From Butyrivibrio sp. CAG:318 (GTDB taxonomy: Bacteria; Bacillota; Clostridia; Lachnospirales; Lachnospiraceae), in the NCBI GenBank assembly GCA_000431815.1, contig FR889221.1, positions 1 through 64,000 on the forward strand: a stretch of 64,000 nucleotides of DNA, given 5' to 3'. Every line of letters starts with the position of its first letter. Position 1 is the first letter of the stretch. Below the pieces are notes generated by a model. The model had not been told where the DNA came from. It was given only the letters and a program-made list of their open reading frames with translations, and searched no databases. A program made the position numbers and the translations under genes. This document shows, piece after piece, positions 32,813-41,550 of the stretch.

Positions 32813-33910
32813 ATGAAATTAGGAATCGTAGGATTACCGAATGTCGGTAAAAGTACACTTTTTAACTCTCTAACCAAAGCCGGTGCAGAGTCAGCCAATT
32901 ATCCGTTCTGTACAATAGACCCGAACGTAGGCGTTGTTTCAGTTCCGGATGAGCGCCTCGGCAAACTCGCCGCTCTTTATGATTCAGCCAAAATAGTTCC
33001 GGCCGTAATTGAATTTGTCGATATTGCCGGTCTTGTAAAGGGTGCATCCAAGGGCGAAGGTCTCGGTAACCAGTTTCTCTCGCACATCAGGGAAACGGAT
33101 GCCATTGTACATGTGGTAAGATGCTTTGAAAACACCAATATCGTCCATGTAGACGGTTCAATAGACCCGTTGAGAGATATCGAAACAATTAATTACGAAC
33201 TTATTTTCTCAGACCTTGATATTCTTGAGAGACGAATCGCCAAGGTTTCAAGAGGCGCCCGCAATGATAAGGCTCTCGCCAAGGAACTTACTCTTCTTGA
33301 GGGCATCAAGGCACATCTTGAGCAAAGCAAGCCTGCCCGCTCATATGAACCGGAAGATGATGATATGAAGGCCCTTATGGCTACTTATGATCTGCTCACA
33401 GCCAAGCCTGTAATCTACGCTGCCAATGTCAGTGAAGATGACCTTGCAGATGACGGAGCTTCCAACAAATACGTCCAGGCAGTACGCGAATATGCAGCCA
33501 GGGAAGGCAGTGAAGTGTTCGCAGTATGCGCACAGATTGAAGAGGAGATTTCCGAACTTGATGATGATGAAAAGAAAGAATTTCTTGAAGACCTCGGTCT
33601 TAAGGAATCCGGTCTTGATAAACTTATCAAAGCAAGTTACAGCCTCTTAGGTCTTATAAGTTTCCTTACAGCAGGTCCTACAGAGACACGCGCATGGACC
33701 ATCCGTAAAGGAACCAAGGCTCCGGGTGCCGCCGGTAAGATTCACAGCGATTTTGAACGTGGATTTATCAAAGCGGAAGTTGTATATTACCAGGATCTTC
33801 TTGACTGCGGTTCTTATGCCGCTGCCAAAGAAAAAGGTCTTGTAGGCATAGAAGGTAAAGATTATGTAGTCAAAGACGGTGACGTAATACTTTTCAGATT
33901 CAATGTATAA
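32813..33910 (+). CDS. ychF: redox-regulated ATPase YchF/OLA1
   Basis: A 365-residue Obg-like P-loop protein that prefers ATP. G1 is [13 protein letters not shown]3 region [20 protein letters not shown]. The G4 motif is the non-canonical NVSE ([10 protein letters not shown]), which explains ATP preference in this family. A coiled-coil insertion (about 130-200) and the C-terminal TGS domain ([34 protein letters not shown]) complete the standard length. It binds ribosomes and is linked to stress responses. The start matches the family N-terminus [12 protein letters not shown]; the AAAGGA ribosome site is rather far (12 nt). Confidence 0.96.
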   Translation: MKLGIVGLPNVGKSTLFNSLTKAGAESANYPFCTIDPNVGVVSVPDERLGKLAALYDSAKIVPAVIEFVDIAGLVKGASKGEGLGNQFLSHIRETDAIVHVVRCFENTNIVHVDGSIDPLRDIETINYELIFSDLDILERRIAKVSRGARNDKALAKELTLLEGIKAHLEQSKPARSYEPEDDDMKALMATYDLLTAKPVIYAANVSEDDLADDGASNKYVQAVREYAAREGSEVFAVCAQIEEEISELDDDEKKEFLEDLGLKESGLDKLIKASYSLLGLISFLTAGPTETRAWTIRKGTKAPGAAGKIHSDFERGFIKAEVVYYQDLLDCGSYAAAKEKGLVGIEGKDYVVKDGDVILFRFNV

Positions 33911-33920
33911 TTTATAAAAC

Positions 33921-33957
33921 AAGGGCAAAAAGTCATTTTCCAGAACTTTTTGCCCTT
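33921..33957. terminator. bidirectional terminator between ychF and the solenoid surface protein
   Basis: A perfect 13-bp inverted repeat, AAGGGCAAAAAGT and ACTTTTTGCCCTT, separated by 11 nt, between the convergent stop codons at 33910 and 33993. T-rich tails on both sides are short. Confidence 0.7.
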
Positions 33958-33992
33958 TACTATAATAGAAATTATTTACAATATTTCCTTAC

Positions 33993-36113
33993 TTATTCTT
34001 CTATTGACTTCTTCTTACAGATTCCTATTGCCAGAAGAGCAGCTCCCATCAATGCAGCGCCCCAGATAATATACATTCCGGAGTATCCTGCGGCAATGTC
34101 TTTATTGTCGCCATCTGATTTGCCATTGCCGGTATTATCATCGTCAGTATTGCTATCGCCCGGTTCTGCTTTCGCTTTGATTGTATATCCGCACTCACAT
34201 ACTTTGTCACCATTCTCAAGAGTAGTAAAACTATGATTTGCAATAGTATCAGACTTTGCAAAATCATCTGAGAAACAATACTTTTCCGTACATACTTTCC
34301 AATGACTGTTCTCATCATACTTCCAATCGCTTAATGTATGTTCATGTACTGATGTGGCGCGTGTAACCTTTACACCTCCCACATGCAAATTATTGTACTC
34401 ATTTAACAATGATTCATCCCACTGTCCTTCATATATGACTTTGCCTTTTTTATCATAAAGTCTGAATGTGCCCGGAAATTTGAAATCCTCATTATCCACT
34501 TCTACCGCTCTGTCACCGCCATCTGTATTATGAAGGTCAAAAAGCACGTTATCCAATATAACTGTACCACACTCAATCGGCTCATCATCACTTATTATTA
34601 TCAGCTTGCTGTCTGTTACATTCAATATATCATTTTCATCGGATTGGTCTACTTCGTCAAGAATTTCTATTCCCTTTTTGGTAAATGTTTTTAAGAGCAC
34701 ATCACAGTTGGTCACAGTTGATATGACATTTTCTTCTCCGGTTATTTCGATTGCTTCACCATCACTTATAATTGTTATATTGGAATTTGTAAAATCAATG
34801 CCTGACGAAGTGCTGCTATCCTTATCAACAATAATACCATCATCGCGCACCGTCATATATACATCCGAATCCGCAATCGCAACACCTTTAGAATCACCTA
34901 TACCATCATCGCACGTTCTCAGCTTCAGGCCGCAATTATTAATGTTAACATGTCCATAAGCATATAAACAATCACTGTACGCATCAATTGCAAGAAGCGA
35001 ATTATCCGATGTTCCTTTTATGGCAATGTCTCCTAAGCCATAAATACCGCATCCGGCAGATGATGCAATATATGCATTTTCTTCTACCTGTACTGTTGAA
35101 TTCTCAGGAAGAACTATGGCATCATATTCGCTGGCACAATAATATTCAAAGCCGCCTTTTAGTGTTAATATATGATTCTCATTATCCCATGTCCACAAAT
35201 CATCATCACTATGTGCAGGCAGATTATCTTCATCAGTAAAATTCATACCCATTGCATAATCGCTAAGGAACTTAAGTTCAAACTTTAAGTGTCCCTGATC
35301 GCCGTATGCCTTCTGACCCATTACAACATAATAGGTTCCCGGTTCATAGAACGCGTTTACATAGAATTCACCAAGTCCCACAAATTCACTGTCATCCACA
35401 CTATTTAAACAACTATAAGTCCCGTCGCTGTTCGTACCATAGATCTTTATTACCGTATCACCTTCTGTAGATGCATCATAACATGCAGCCGCAATACCTT
35501 GAGCCACATCGACATTTAAGCGGTATGCTTTGGCATATACAACACACTCCAAATCGTCATCGTAATAATATTCCCCCTCATCAGCTCCGCATTCGGTATC
35601 AATTTCCTGAGTGTAATCTTCGGCATTGTCAAGTATATCATTCATATTCTTAATATTATCCAAAGTTATAATATCCACATGACAGTCCGAATCACCGATA
35701 TAACTGTTATACACATTAAAAGCTAGATAATATGTCCCACTTTCTTTTGGGTTTATTACAAATGTCTCACCCCATTCATAACAATTATCTCTGTCATAAT
35801 CACGTTCATAAATTAAGTTTCCGTTATCTTCTCTGTACACTTCGACAAATGTATCTATAGGACTGTCTACACCCATGCATTGCACATATATCATCTGTCC
35901 CTTTTCCAGATTTACTTTCTTTGCATATACACTACCACCATACTGCTGGTCAATAAACTGTAATTCCGGATTATAATCAGCTGAATACGGTATCGTAACC
36001 ATCTCAGCACTTTTAATATAATCCTCCTCTGAATCGCCGGCTTTCGCCACCTGCGGCACACATGCTAAAAGCATAACAGCTGCAAGCAGCATACCTGTAA
36101 TTTTTCTTTTCAT
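33993..36113 (-). CDS. secreted beta-solenoid-like surface protein with C-terminal membrane anchor
   Basis: 706 residues. Signal peptide MKRKITGMLLAAVMLLACVPQ, cleavage probably after AKA. Residues 30-280 form two or three beta-sandwich modules resembling pre-peptidase/bacterial C-terminal domains (SGTYYLAFNVYN; PGTYYVVMGQKAY). Residues about 285-560 look like a right-handed beta-helix of short repeats (DAIVLPENSTVQVEENAYI; GIDFTNSNITIISDGEAIEI), as in carbohydrate-binding or pectate-lyase-like folds. A cysteine-containing module beginning HEHTLSDWKYDENSHWKVC follows, then an Asp/Asn/Gly linker, a hydrophobic helix and KKKSIEE. No LPXTG motif is present, so it is probably membrane-anchored. 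Specific ligand or activity unknown. Confidence 0.65.
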   Translation of the reverse strand: MKRKITGMLLAAVMLLACVPQVAKAGDSEEDYIKSAEMVTIPYSADYNPELQFIDQQYGGSVYAKKVNLEKGQMIYVQCMGVDSPIDTFVEVYREDNGNLIYERDYDRDNCYEWGETFVINPKESGTYYLAFNVYNSYIGDSDCHVDIITLDNIKNMNDILDNAEDYTQEIDTECGADEGEYYYDDDLECVVYAKAYRLNVDVAQGIAAACYDASTEGDTVIKIYGTNSDGTYSCLNSVDDSEFVGLGEFYVNAFYEPGTYYVVMGQKAYGDQGHLKFELKFLSDYAMGMNFTDEDNLPAHSDDDLWTWDNENHILTLKGGFEYYCASEYDAIVLPENSTVQVEENAYIASSAGCGIYGLGDIAIKGTSDNSLLAIDAYSDCLYAYGHVNINNCGLKLRTCDDGIGDSKGVAIADSDVYMTVRDDGIIVDKDSSTSSGIDFTNSNITIISDGEAIEITGEENVISTVTNCDVLLKTFTKKGIEILDEVDQSDENDILNVTDSKLIIISDDEPIECGTVILDNVLFDLHNTDGGDRAVEVDNEDFKFPGTFRLYDKKGKVIYEGQWDESLLNEYNNLHVGGVKVTRATSVHEHTLSDWKYDENSHWKVCTEKYCFSDDFAKSDTIANHSFTTLENGDKVCECGYTIKAKAEPGDSNTDDDNTGNGKSDGDNKDIAAGYSGMYIIWGAALMGAALLAIGICKKKSIEE

Positions 36114-36220
36114 TTGGTTGTCCTCCTAACCTTAAACATATATTCCTTATATTTTTATATATCTGTTCTTACATTATCTGATAATAATGCTATGGAACCT
36201 GCTTCTTTCAAATTTTTTCT

Positions 36221-38533
36221 TTAATTGCAGCACTTTTTCTTTCTGCTGTAAACGGTTGTTGCGGTTACTGCGCCGCCGCTGGCAAGCAGCAGGGCGATCC
36301 ATAAGGCAAGACTGCTGTTATCGCCGGTCTGAGGCAATGTATTTGCGCCGTTGCCCGGTTTGCTGTTATTACTGTCGTTGCCGCCTGTGTTTTCGTTGTT
36401 GTCACTCGGCAGCTTCGCTGTCACGGTCTGCGCTTTGGTGATTTCTTGTGTTGCTTTGGCATCCTTGTAATACTTGCCGCAGCCTTCACAATACCAATAC
36501 TCAATATTGCCCTCGGCGGTCTTAGTCGCTGCCACTGCATCAATGTGCTTAAAGCCGGCGTGGTTATCCGGTGCAATGCTTGTTATTTCGCTCACGACTT
36601 TTCCGCACTTATAGCAGGTACGAAGAACCTCACCTTCTTTGGAGCATGTAGCATTTTCCTTAATGACATCAAATTCCGGATTATAATCGTGAGTTTCGTG
36701 ATAGCAGGCTTTAAAGGTGATATTCAAATCCTTTGTAACATTCGGAATAGAAAAGACAACGGGTTTTCCGTATCCGTCAAAGGAATAAGTGAAATCCGTC
36801 CCCGGTTCCAAGCCTTTTCCGTCATCACCTGCAACGAACATTTCTTCAAATGTAAGCCCCCATTGTTCCGTGCCAACATAATACTTTTCGTTGGCGAGAT
36901 AAAGGTTAATGTTGAAATCCTCACCTTTTTTCAATTTGTAAGTTGTATTCTCTAACGGAGCAAACCCTGTAGTATTTACTAAGTTTACAAAGCAAAATGT
37001 GGCTTCCTTTTCAAATGCTGCATAGAAGGTCTGGTTTTCTACTATTGTTCCCAAAGAAAGCGGATGCTGTGAGTTCCTATTCGTTGACCAGCCGGTAAAA
37101 GTATAATTATAATCCTCATCCTTGATGGCAGGTTCATCACCCTTGAATTCAATCTTTGTATCATAATAGCCTTTATAGCTATACAGAGTTTCGCTTCCAT
37201 CATATGATTTAAAAGTAATATCATATTGATTTCTTGCGTAGTAGAGAGAAAGTTGCAGTTTACCGTCTCCCGTTATCGTTCCGCTATTAGATGATTTGGT
37301 GGTGTCAAACGAAAAACCATTTTTTAAATATGCGGAATCAGGTACGGTTGCAATTGTATCCGTTGCACCGATTTCAGGCTTGGTTCTATCAGGAGTTTCC
37401 TGATACTGCCCATTTTTGTCCATATAATAGATGTTTACAGTGTATGGGGTATTACCATTTGCTTTCCATTTTGCTGTATAGGATTGATTCCCAACAGTTC
37501 CTTTTGTAATCGTGACGGTAGGATATACATCCGATGTACCGCCTACTCCCCAACCGATAAAATCGTATCCCGGTTTTGTTGGAGTAGGTAGTGTAAAATT
37601 GTCACTTTCAACATTGAAAAGTGAATATAATACACCGTCTCCCTGCTTAATTTCAGGTGTTGTAATATCATTAGAAAATGTTCCGCCATTTAGGTAGTAA
37701 AACACATATTGCTGTTTCGGCTTCCAGTGTGCCGTCAGTGTTATATTGGACTGCCAGTTTGTCATAATATCCAGGTATTTTGACGGCGTTTGACTGCTGT
37801 CTTTATCACAAGTCCAACCAATGAAATCGTAGTTTTCCCGCTCCAGATTGTTGTTCAACGTATCAAATGGCTCGTCAAATCCGATCTTATAGTACGGTGT
37901 TGCATCGTTTGTCTTGTAATAGTATGAGTAAATACTTTCATCAGGTGTGTTTTTCCAGCTTCCACCATTTAAATCATAAGTAATAGTATACTTAGTTGAT
38001 GTTGAGGGAGTGGATTCTCCCTCTTTTACAACTGTTCCATCACCGGAGGACTTTTCTTTCAAAGCGCCGATAAGCCTATCCGGCACACCGTTTCCACACA
38101 CAATTTTTCCGGTATTCACTACACCGGAAACGTTAAAATTACTAATATCGGATAGATATAATGTGCCGGTGTTAACAAAAGAATCCTCCAAGCCTAAGTT
38201 GTAACAGCCACTGATTCTTGCCGTTCCGTTATTTTGGAATGAGCAGCCGGAACTGACACCAAATGTTGAATTGGAACCGGTAAATGTAAATTCACTGTTG
38301 TTTACAAAGCTTGCCTGATAACCAAGCGTAAAACCATTGGAAATATTAACCGTCCCATTGTTTGTAAAGGTTTCATTCCCATACCAGCACCACATTTCAA
38401 ATGAAGTATCTGTGTATGTTTCGCCGGAATTGATTGTTTTGCCATAATAGAGCGTCGATGCACTCGCCGAAATTGGCAGAGCTGTAAAGATCATCAACAT
38501 TACCATTATGAACGTTAGTATTCTTTTTCTCAT
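36221..38533 (-). CDS. LPXTG-anchored surface protein with InlB B-type repeats
   Basis: 770 residues. Signal peptide MRKRILTFIMVMLMIFTALP, cleaved near SASA. Residues about 30-160 form short beta repeats rich in Asn and Gly. Then come at least three InlB/Flg_new (Listeria-Bacteroides) repeats with the pattern YDLNGGSW...FIGW...LTAHW (about 185-480). Two Cys-containing modules follow (CSKEGEVLRTCYKCGKVV; YWYCEGCGKYYKD). The C-terminus is a sortase signal: LPQTGDNSSLALW, hydrophobic helix, then SRKKKCCN. It should be covalently attached to peptidoglycan and act in adhesion; no sortase gene is in the window. A TetR-type gene lies 48 nt upstream in the same orientation and is probably co-transcribed. 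Confidence 0.88.
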   Translation of the reverse strand: MRKRILTFIMVMLMIFTALPISASASTLYYGKTINSGETYTDTSFEMWCWYGNETFTNNGTVNISNGFTLGYQASFVNNSEFTFTGSNSTFGVSSGCSFQNNGTARISGCYNLGLEDSFVNTGTLYLSDISNFNVSGVVNTGKIVCGNGVPDRLIGALKEKSSGDGTVVKEGESTPSTSTKYTITYDLNGGSWKNTPDESIYSYYYKTNDATPYYKIGFDEPFDTLNNNLERENYDFIGWTCDKDSSQTPSKYLDIMTNWQSNITLTAHWKPKQQYVFYYLNGGTFSNDITTPEIKQGDGVLYSLFNVESDNFTLPTPTKPGYDFIGWGVGGTSDVYPTVTITKGTVGNQSYTAKWKANGNTPYTVNIYYMDKNGQYQETPDRTKPEIGATDTIATVPDSAYLKNGFSFDTTKSSNSGTITGDGKLQLSLYYARNQYDITFKSYDGSETLYSYKGYYDTKIEFKGDEPAIKDEDYNYTFTGWSTNRNSQHPLSLGTIVENQTFYAAFEKEATFCFVNLVNTTGFAPLENTTYKLKKGEDFNINLYLANEKYYVGTEQWGLTFEEMFVAGDDGKGLEPGTDFTYSFDGYGKPVVFSIPNVTKDLNITFKACYHETHDYNPEFDVIKENATCSKEGEVLRTCYKCGKVVSEITSIAPDNHAGFKHIDAVAATKTAEGNIEYWYCEGCGKYYKDAKATQEITKAQTVTAKLPSDNNENTGGNDSNNSKPGNGANTLPQTGDNSSLALWIALLLASGGAVTATTVYSRKKKCCN

Positions 38534-38581
38534 AAAAACCTCCTGTGTTTTATTTCCTTAAGATAATTGTTGTAGTACGTA

Positions 38582-39145
38582 TCATTCCTTCCTTGTCGCA
38601 AGCTGCATCAGTCCTTTTTTCGCCGCTTCTATCTGCGGCAGGAACAGTGCCCGCTCATTAAAAATCATATAGTTGTTCAGTGCCAGAATAGACAGGTGGA
38701 CATACGGTTCTACCTCCTCTGCGGTGCAGCCGAGAATCTCAGCAATTTTTCCTGTATAATAAGGGTAGCGACCTGCAAGCTGTACAAGGTATGGCTTGAC
38801 TTTGTTTCCGTATTCCTGCGACACACACACGCTGACCAGAAACCGCATAACCGGGGACAGTTCATCCGCCAGTGCACCGAGATGGTCTATCATATTAGCT
38901 ATATCTTTGATATCTTCAAGTGCAATGCTGAACGCACCCTGTTCGATGCGGGAAATCGCTTCTTCGGCGCAGGCCAGTACCATTTCTTCCTTCGTATCGA
39001 AATAGTAATAAATCCCGCCGTTTTGCAGATTGTTTGCGTCGCAGAGGTCTGTGGTAGTCGTTACCGTCAGCCCTTTTTCGACAAAGCAGTCAAGACATAT
39101 ACCAATCATTTTCTTCGTCCTCTCGGCTTTCTTTGATGTGTTCAA
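38582..39145 (-). CDS. TetR/AcrR-family transcriptional regulator
   Basis: About 187 residues. The N-terminal helix-turn-helix region (AERTKKMIGICLDCFVEKGL, then the recognition helix NNLQNGGIYYYFDTKEEMV) is typical of TetR. The C-terminal half is a helical ligand-binding domain of unknown specificity, with the Tyr-rich AGRYPYYTGKIAEI. I favour the TTG at 39143-39145, 9 nt after AAAGGAG, giving MNTSKKAERTKK; a GTG at 39166 would place the ribosome site inside the gene. A palindrome over its promoter suggests autoregulation, and the LPXTG gene downstream would be controlled with it. Confidence 0.85.
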   Translation of the reverse strand: MNTSKKAERTKKMIGICLDCFVEKGLTVTTTTDLCDANNLQNGGIYYYFDTKEEMVLACAEEAISRIEQGAFSIALEDIKDIANMIDHLGALADELSPVMRFLVSVCVSQEYGNKVKPYLVQLAGRYPYYTGKIAEILGCTAEEVEPYVHLSILALNNYMIFNERALFLPQIEAAKKGLMQLATRKE

Positions 39146-39188
39146 GCTCAAATGCTCCTTTCCCACCGAATGTACTGTATCATAGTAA

Positions 39189-39228
39189 AGTATATCATAC
39201 TCTCCAAGAAAATCAAGTACCTACTTGA
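39189..39228 (-). promoter_or_regulatory. promoter of the TetR-LPXTG unit with operator palindrome
   Basis: Minus-strand TTGATT (complement 39211-39216), 16-nt spacer, TATACT (complement 39189-39194). A perfect 7-bp inverted repeat, TCAAGTA and TACTTGA with 2-nt centre (39213-39228), overlaps the -35, as expected for a self-repressing TetR protein. Confidence 0.7.
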
Positions 39229-39261
39229 AAATAATACAAATTCAATCAATCCGGCTGATTA

Positions 39262-39302
39262 TAAAAACTGAAGGAGACACTTCCTTACGAAGTCTCTCCT
39301 TC
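39262..39302 (-). terminator. rho-independent terminator at the end of the uppP-thiN operon
   Basis: Minus-strand GAAGGAGAGACTTC pairs with GAAGTGTCTCCTTC (one mismatch), loop GTAAG, followed by AGTTTTTA. It lies about 60 nt after the thiN stop codon. Confidence 0.85.
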
Positions 39303-39359
39303 TTGGTCCTTCTTTTTTCACTGCCATTATTATATATCGTGAATTCATATCAAATTACA

Positions 39360-40010
39360 TTACAATCCAGAATCTGCGGAATTAATGGCAATCAATATGC
39401 CGCTGTCCATTGAGACATATGCAGTATCATCTGTAAGTTCATTGCTTATACATCTGGAATATCCCGGTTTTAAAGTATATCCGTCAAGCGTGTACTTAAA
39501 TCCTTTCAACTTCATTCCCGTCACTTCTCCCGCAAACGGAACAAATGACACATATTTAAGCGGAAAATATTCTCTCGTAATCTCAAATGGCTTGTTCTCA
39601 AGAAAAACAATATTATCGGCCGATACAAGTCTTGCCCTTATACCGTTTGCAAGCGCAAAATAAAGATTATGAATATTAGCCAATGTATGATCGAGTCTCC
39701 CGCCAAACGCGCCCAGCACATCTGTTTCATTCCCGCGCTTCACAGCTTCATGAATGGCTATCTCGGTATCCGTATCGTCCTTTTCAGGTATAAAACGCCG
39801 TACTGTTATCCCTTCACGGGCATATCCATCCAGATCGTCATTACCATGTGTGTCAAAATCTCCGACTATCATATCAGGTCTTATCCCACTCTCCGTGCAG
39901 TAATCCAGACCGCCATCGACTGCAATCACATAATCATATACGTTTTTTTTATAAAAAGAGGCAGCAAATGCTCTGTCAAAGCTGCCGCCTGTTATTATCA
40001 GTGTTCTCAT
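39360..40010 (-). CDS. thiN: thiamine diphosphokinase
   Basis: Transfers diphosphate from ATP to thiamine to make the cofactor TPP. 216 residues, normal. Motifs: VIAVDGGLDYC, MIVGDFDTHG, the metal-binding EKDDTDTEIAIHEA and GAFGGRLDHTLANIHNL; a beta domain closes the protein (VTGMKLKGFKYTLDGYTLKP). It is the last gene of the operon and overlaps rpe by 4 nt (ATGA). The rpe-thiN pairing is common in Firmicutes; the two products are linked indirectly, since transketolase, which works with Rpe, needs TPP. Confidence 0.95.
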   Translation of the reverse strand: MRTLIITGGSFDRAFAASFYKKNVYDYVIAVDGGLDYCTESGIRPDMIVGDFDTHGNDDLDGYAREGITVRRFIPEKDDTDTEIAIHEAVKRGNETDVLGAFGGRLDHTLANIHNLYFALANGIRARLVSADNIVFLENKPFEITREYFPLKYVSFVPFAGEVTGMKLKGFKYTLDGYTLKPGYSRCISNELTDDTAYVSMDSGILIAINSADSGL

Positions 40011-40666
40011 ATCTGCTCCACTATACTAAGTAATCTGTCTACATTACTCTTAATATCTCCCTTAAAAACTGCCGAGCCTGCCACAACTATATCTGCTCCG
40101 CATTCAAATATATGCGCGATATTATCTGCATTGGCTCCTCCGTCAACTTCTATTGCAAAATCAAGACCTTTGGCTGCTCTCATATCAGCCAGTTCCCTGA
40201 CTCTGTCAAATGATTCGGGAAGAATCTTCTGTCCTCCGAATCCCGGATTAACGCTCATCACGATTACCTGTTCAAGATACGGAAGATATTCCTCCAATTC
40301 TGAGATTGACGTCTCTGGACTTATCGCAAGTGCCGGTTTCGCGCCAAGCTCGCCGATCTGCATAAGTACATTCTTCGGAGAATGGCATGCTTCTATGTGA
40401 ACAGATATAATATCTGCTCCGGCTCTTCTGATATCACCGATATAACGCTCCGGATCCACTACCATCATATGCACATCAAAAAGCATTTTGGTGTGATTTC
40501 TGATAGATTGTATTACAGGCATACCGAATGATATGCTCGGAACAAATATTCCATCCATCACATCAAGATGAAGATATTCTGCCCCCGCGTGCTCTATTAC
40601 ATTGAGCTGTTCGCCAAGTTTTGTAAAGTCTGCTGATAAAATTGATGGTGCTAAATATTTTTTCAT
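40007..40666 (-). CDS. rpe: ribulose-phosphate 3-epimerase
   Basis: Interconverts ribulose 5-phosphate and xylulose 5-phosphate in the pentose phosphate pathway. A 219-residue TIM barrel with all standard sites: LAPSILSADF, YLHLDVMDGIFVPSISFG (metal His and catalytic Asp), FDVHMMVVDPERYI, VMSVNPGFGGQKILPE and IEVDGGANADNI (second catalytic Asp). It overlaps rsgA upstream by 1 nt and thiN downstream by 4 nt. Confidence 0.97.
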   Translation of the reverse strand: MKKYLAPSILSADFTKLGEQLNVIEHAGAEYLHLDVMDGIFVPSISFGMPVIQSIRNHTKMLFDVHMMVVDPERYIGDIRRAGADIISVHIEACHSPKNVLMQIGELGAKPALAISPETSISELEEYLPYLEQVIVMSVNPGFGGQKILPESFDRVRELADMRAAKGLDFAIEVDGGANADNIAHIFECGADIVVAGSAVFKGDIKSNVDRLLSIVEQI

Positions 40667-41547
40667 TAATATTTCCTCTTAGATTTGAGTTCGTTATATA
40701 AGCTTAAATATATATCATATCGTGTGCTATTAATTACACCTTTATCCACTGCTTCCTTGACAGCGCAATCCGGTTCATTGACATGAACACATCCGTTAAA
40801 ACGGCATCTGCCTTCATAATCACCAAATTCATTGAAATAGAATCTTAAATCTTCTGCTTCCATTCCATCACATTCCAGTGAAGTAAAACCGGGTGTATCC
40901 ATTATATAAGTGTTACCGGGAAGTGCGAATATTTCACTGTGTCTGGTAGTATGCTTACCGCGGTTTATCTTAACGCTGATATCCCCGGTCTGCGAATTGG
41001 CATCGGGAAAAACAGCATTTAGAATCGATGACTTGCCCACACCGGACGGTCCCGCAAGAGCCGTTGTCTTTCCGTGAAGAATCGACTTCAGTTCCTCTAT
41101 TCCTTCATTCTTAACGACGCTCGAAGCAACTATCTTACATCCGCTGTTTTCAAAAACATCACAAAGTTCTTCTATCCTATCAGAATCCGCCTGATCGGTT
41201 TTATTAAAGCAGATTACCGTATTTATCCCACTCCTGTCCATATTAATCATAAATCTGGTCAAGAGATTAAGATTCGGTTCCGGCGAAACCGACGCAAAAA
41301 CTATCATAGCCTGGTCGATATTAGCTACAGCAGGCCTTATAAGCTCATTTCTACGCGGCAGAATATCAATGACATTACCGTTGTGGTTAACGGCATCAGT
41401 GATATCAAATTCTACATCATCACCAACTAACGGTTTAATCTTCATATTGCGGAATGCACCTTTGGCCTTACATTCGTACACACTGTCGTCCGAGGCAGTG
41501 TGTACGTAATAAAATCCCGCTATTCCTTTGATTATCTTACCTTGCAT
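40666..41547 (-). CDS. rsgA: ribosome small subunit-dependent GTPase A
   Basis: Assists late 30S subunit maturation. A circularly permuted GTPase of 293 residues: an N-terminal OB-fold (KGIAGFYYVHTASDDSVYEC), then G4 (CFNKTD), G1 (GPSGVGKSSILNAV) and G3 (DTPGF). The C-terminal zinc knuckle is formed by CRFNGCVHVNEPDCAVKEAV. Between prkC (3-nt gap) and rpe (1-nt overlap). In other Firmicutes RsgA is a substrate of the neighbouring PrkC-type kinase, so co-transcription here is functionally sensible. Confidence 0.97.
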   Translation of the reverse strand: MQGKIIKGIAGFYYVHTASDDSVYECKAKGAFRNMKIKPLVGDDVEFDITDAVNHNGNVIDILPRRNELIRPAVANIDQAMIVFASVSPEPNLNLLTRFMINMDRSGINTVICFNKTDQADSDRIEELCDVFENSGCKIVASSVVKNEGIEELKSILHGKTTALAGPSGVGKSSILNAVFPDANSQTGDISVKINRGKHTTRHSEIFALPGNTYIMDTPGFTSLECDGMEAEDLRFYFNEFGDYEGRCRFNGCVHVNEPDCAVKEAVDKGVINSTRYDIYLSLYNELKSKRKY

Positions 41548-41550
41548 AAA

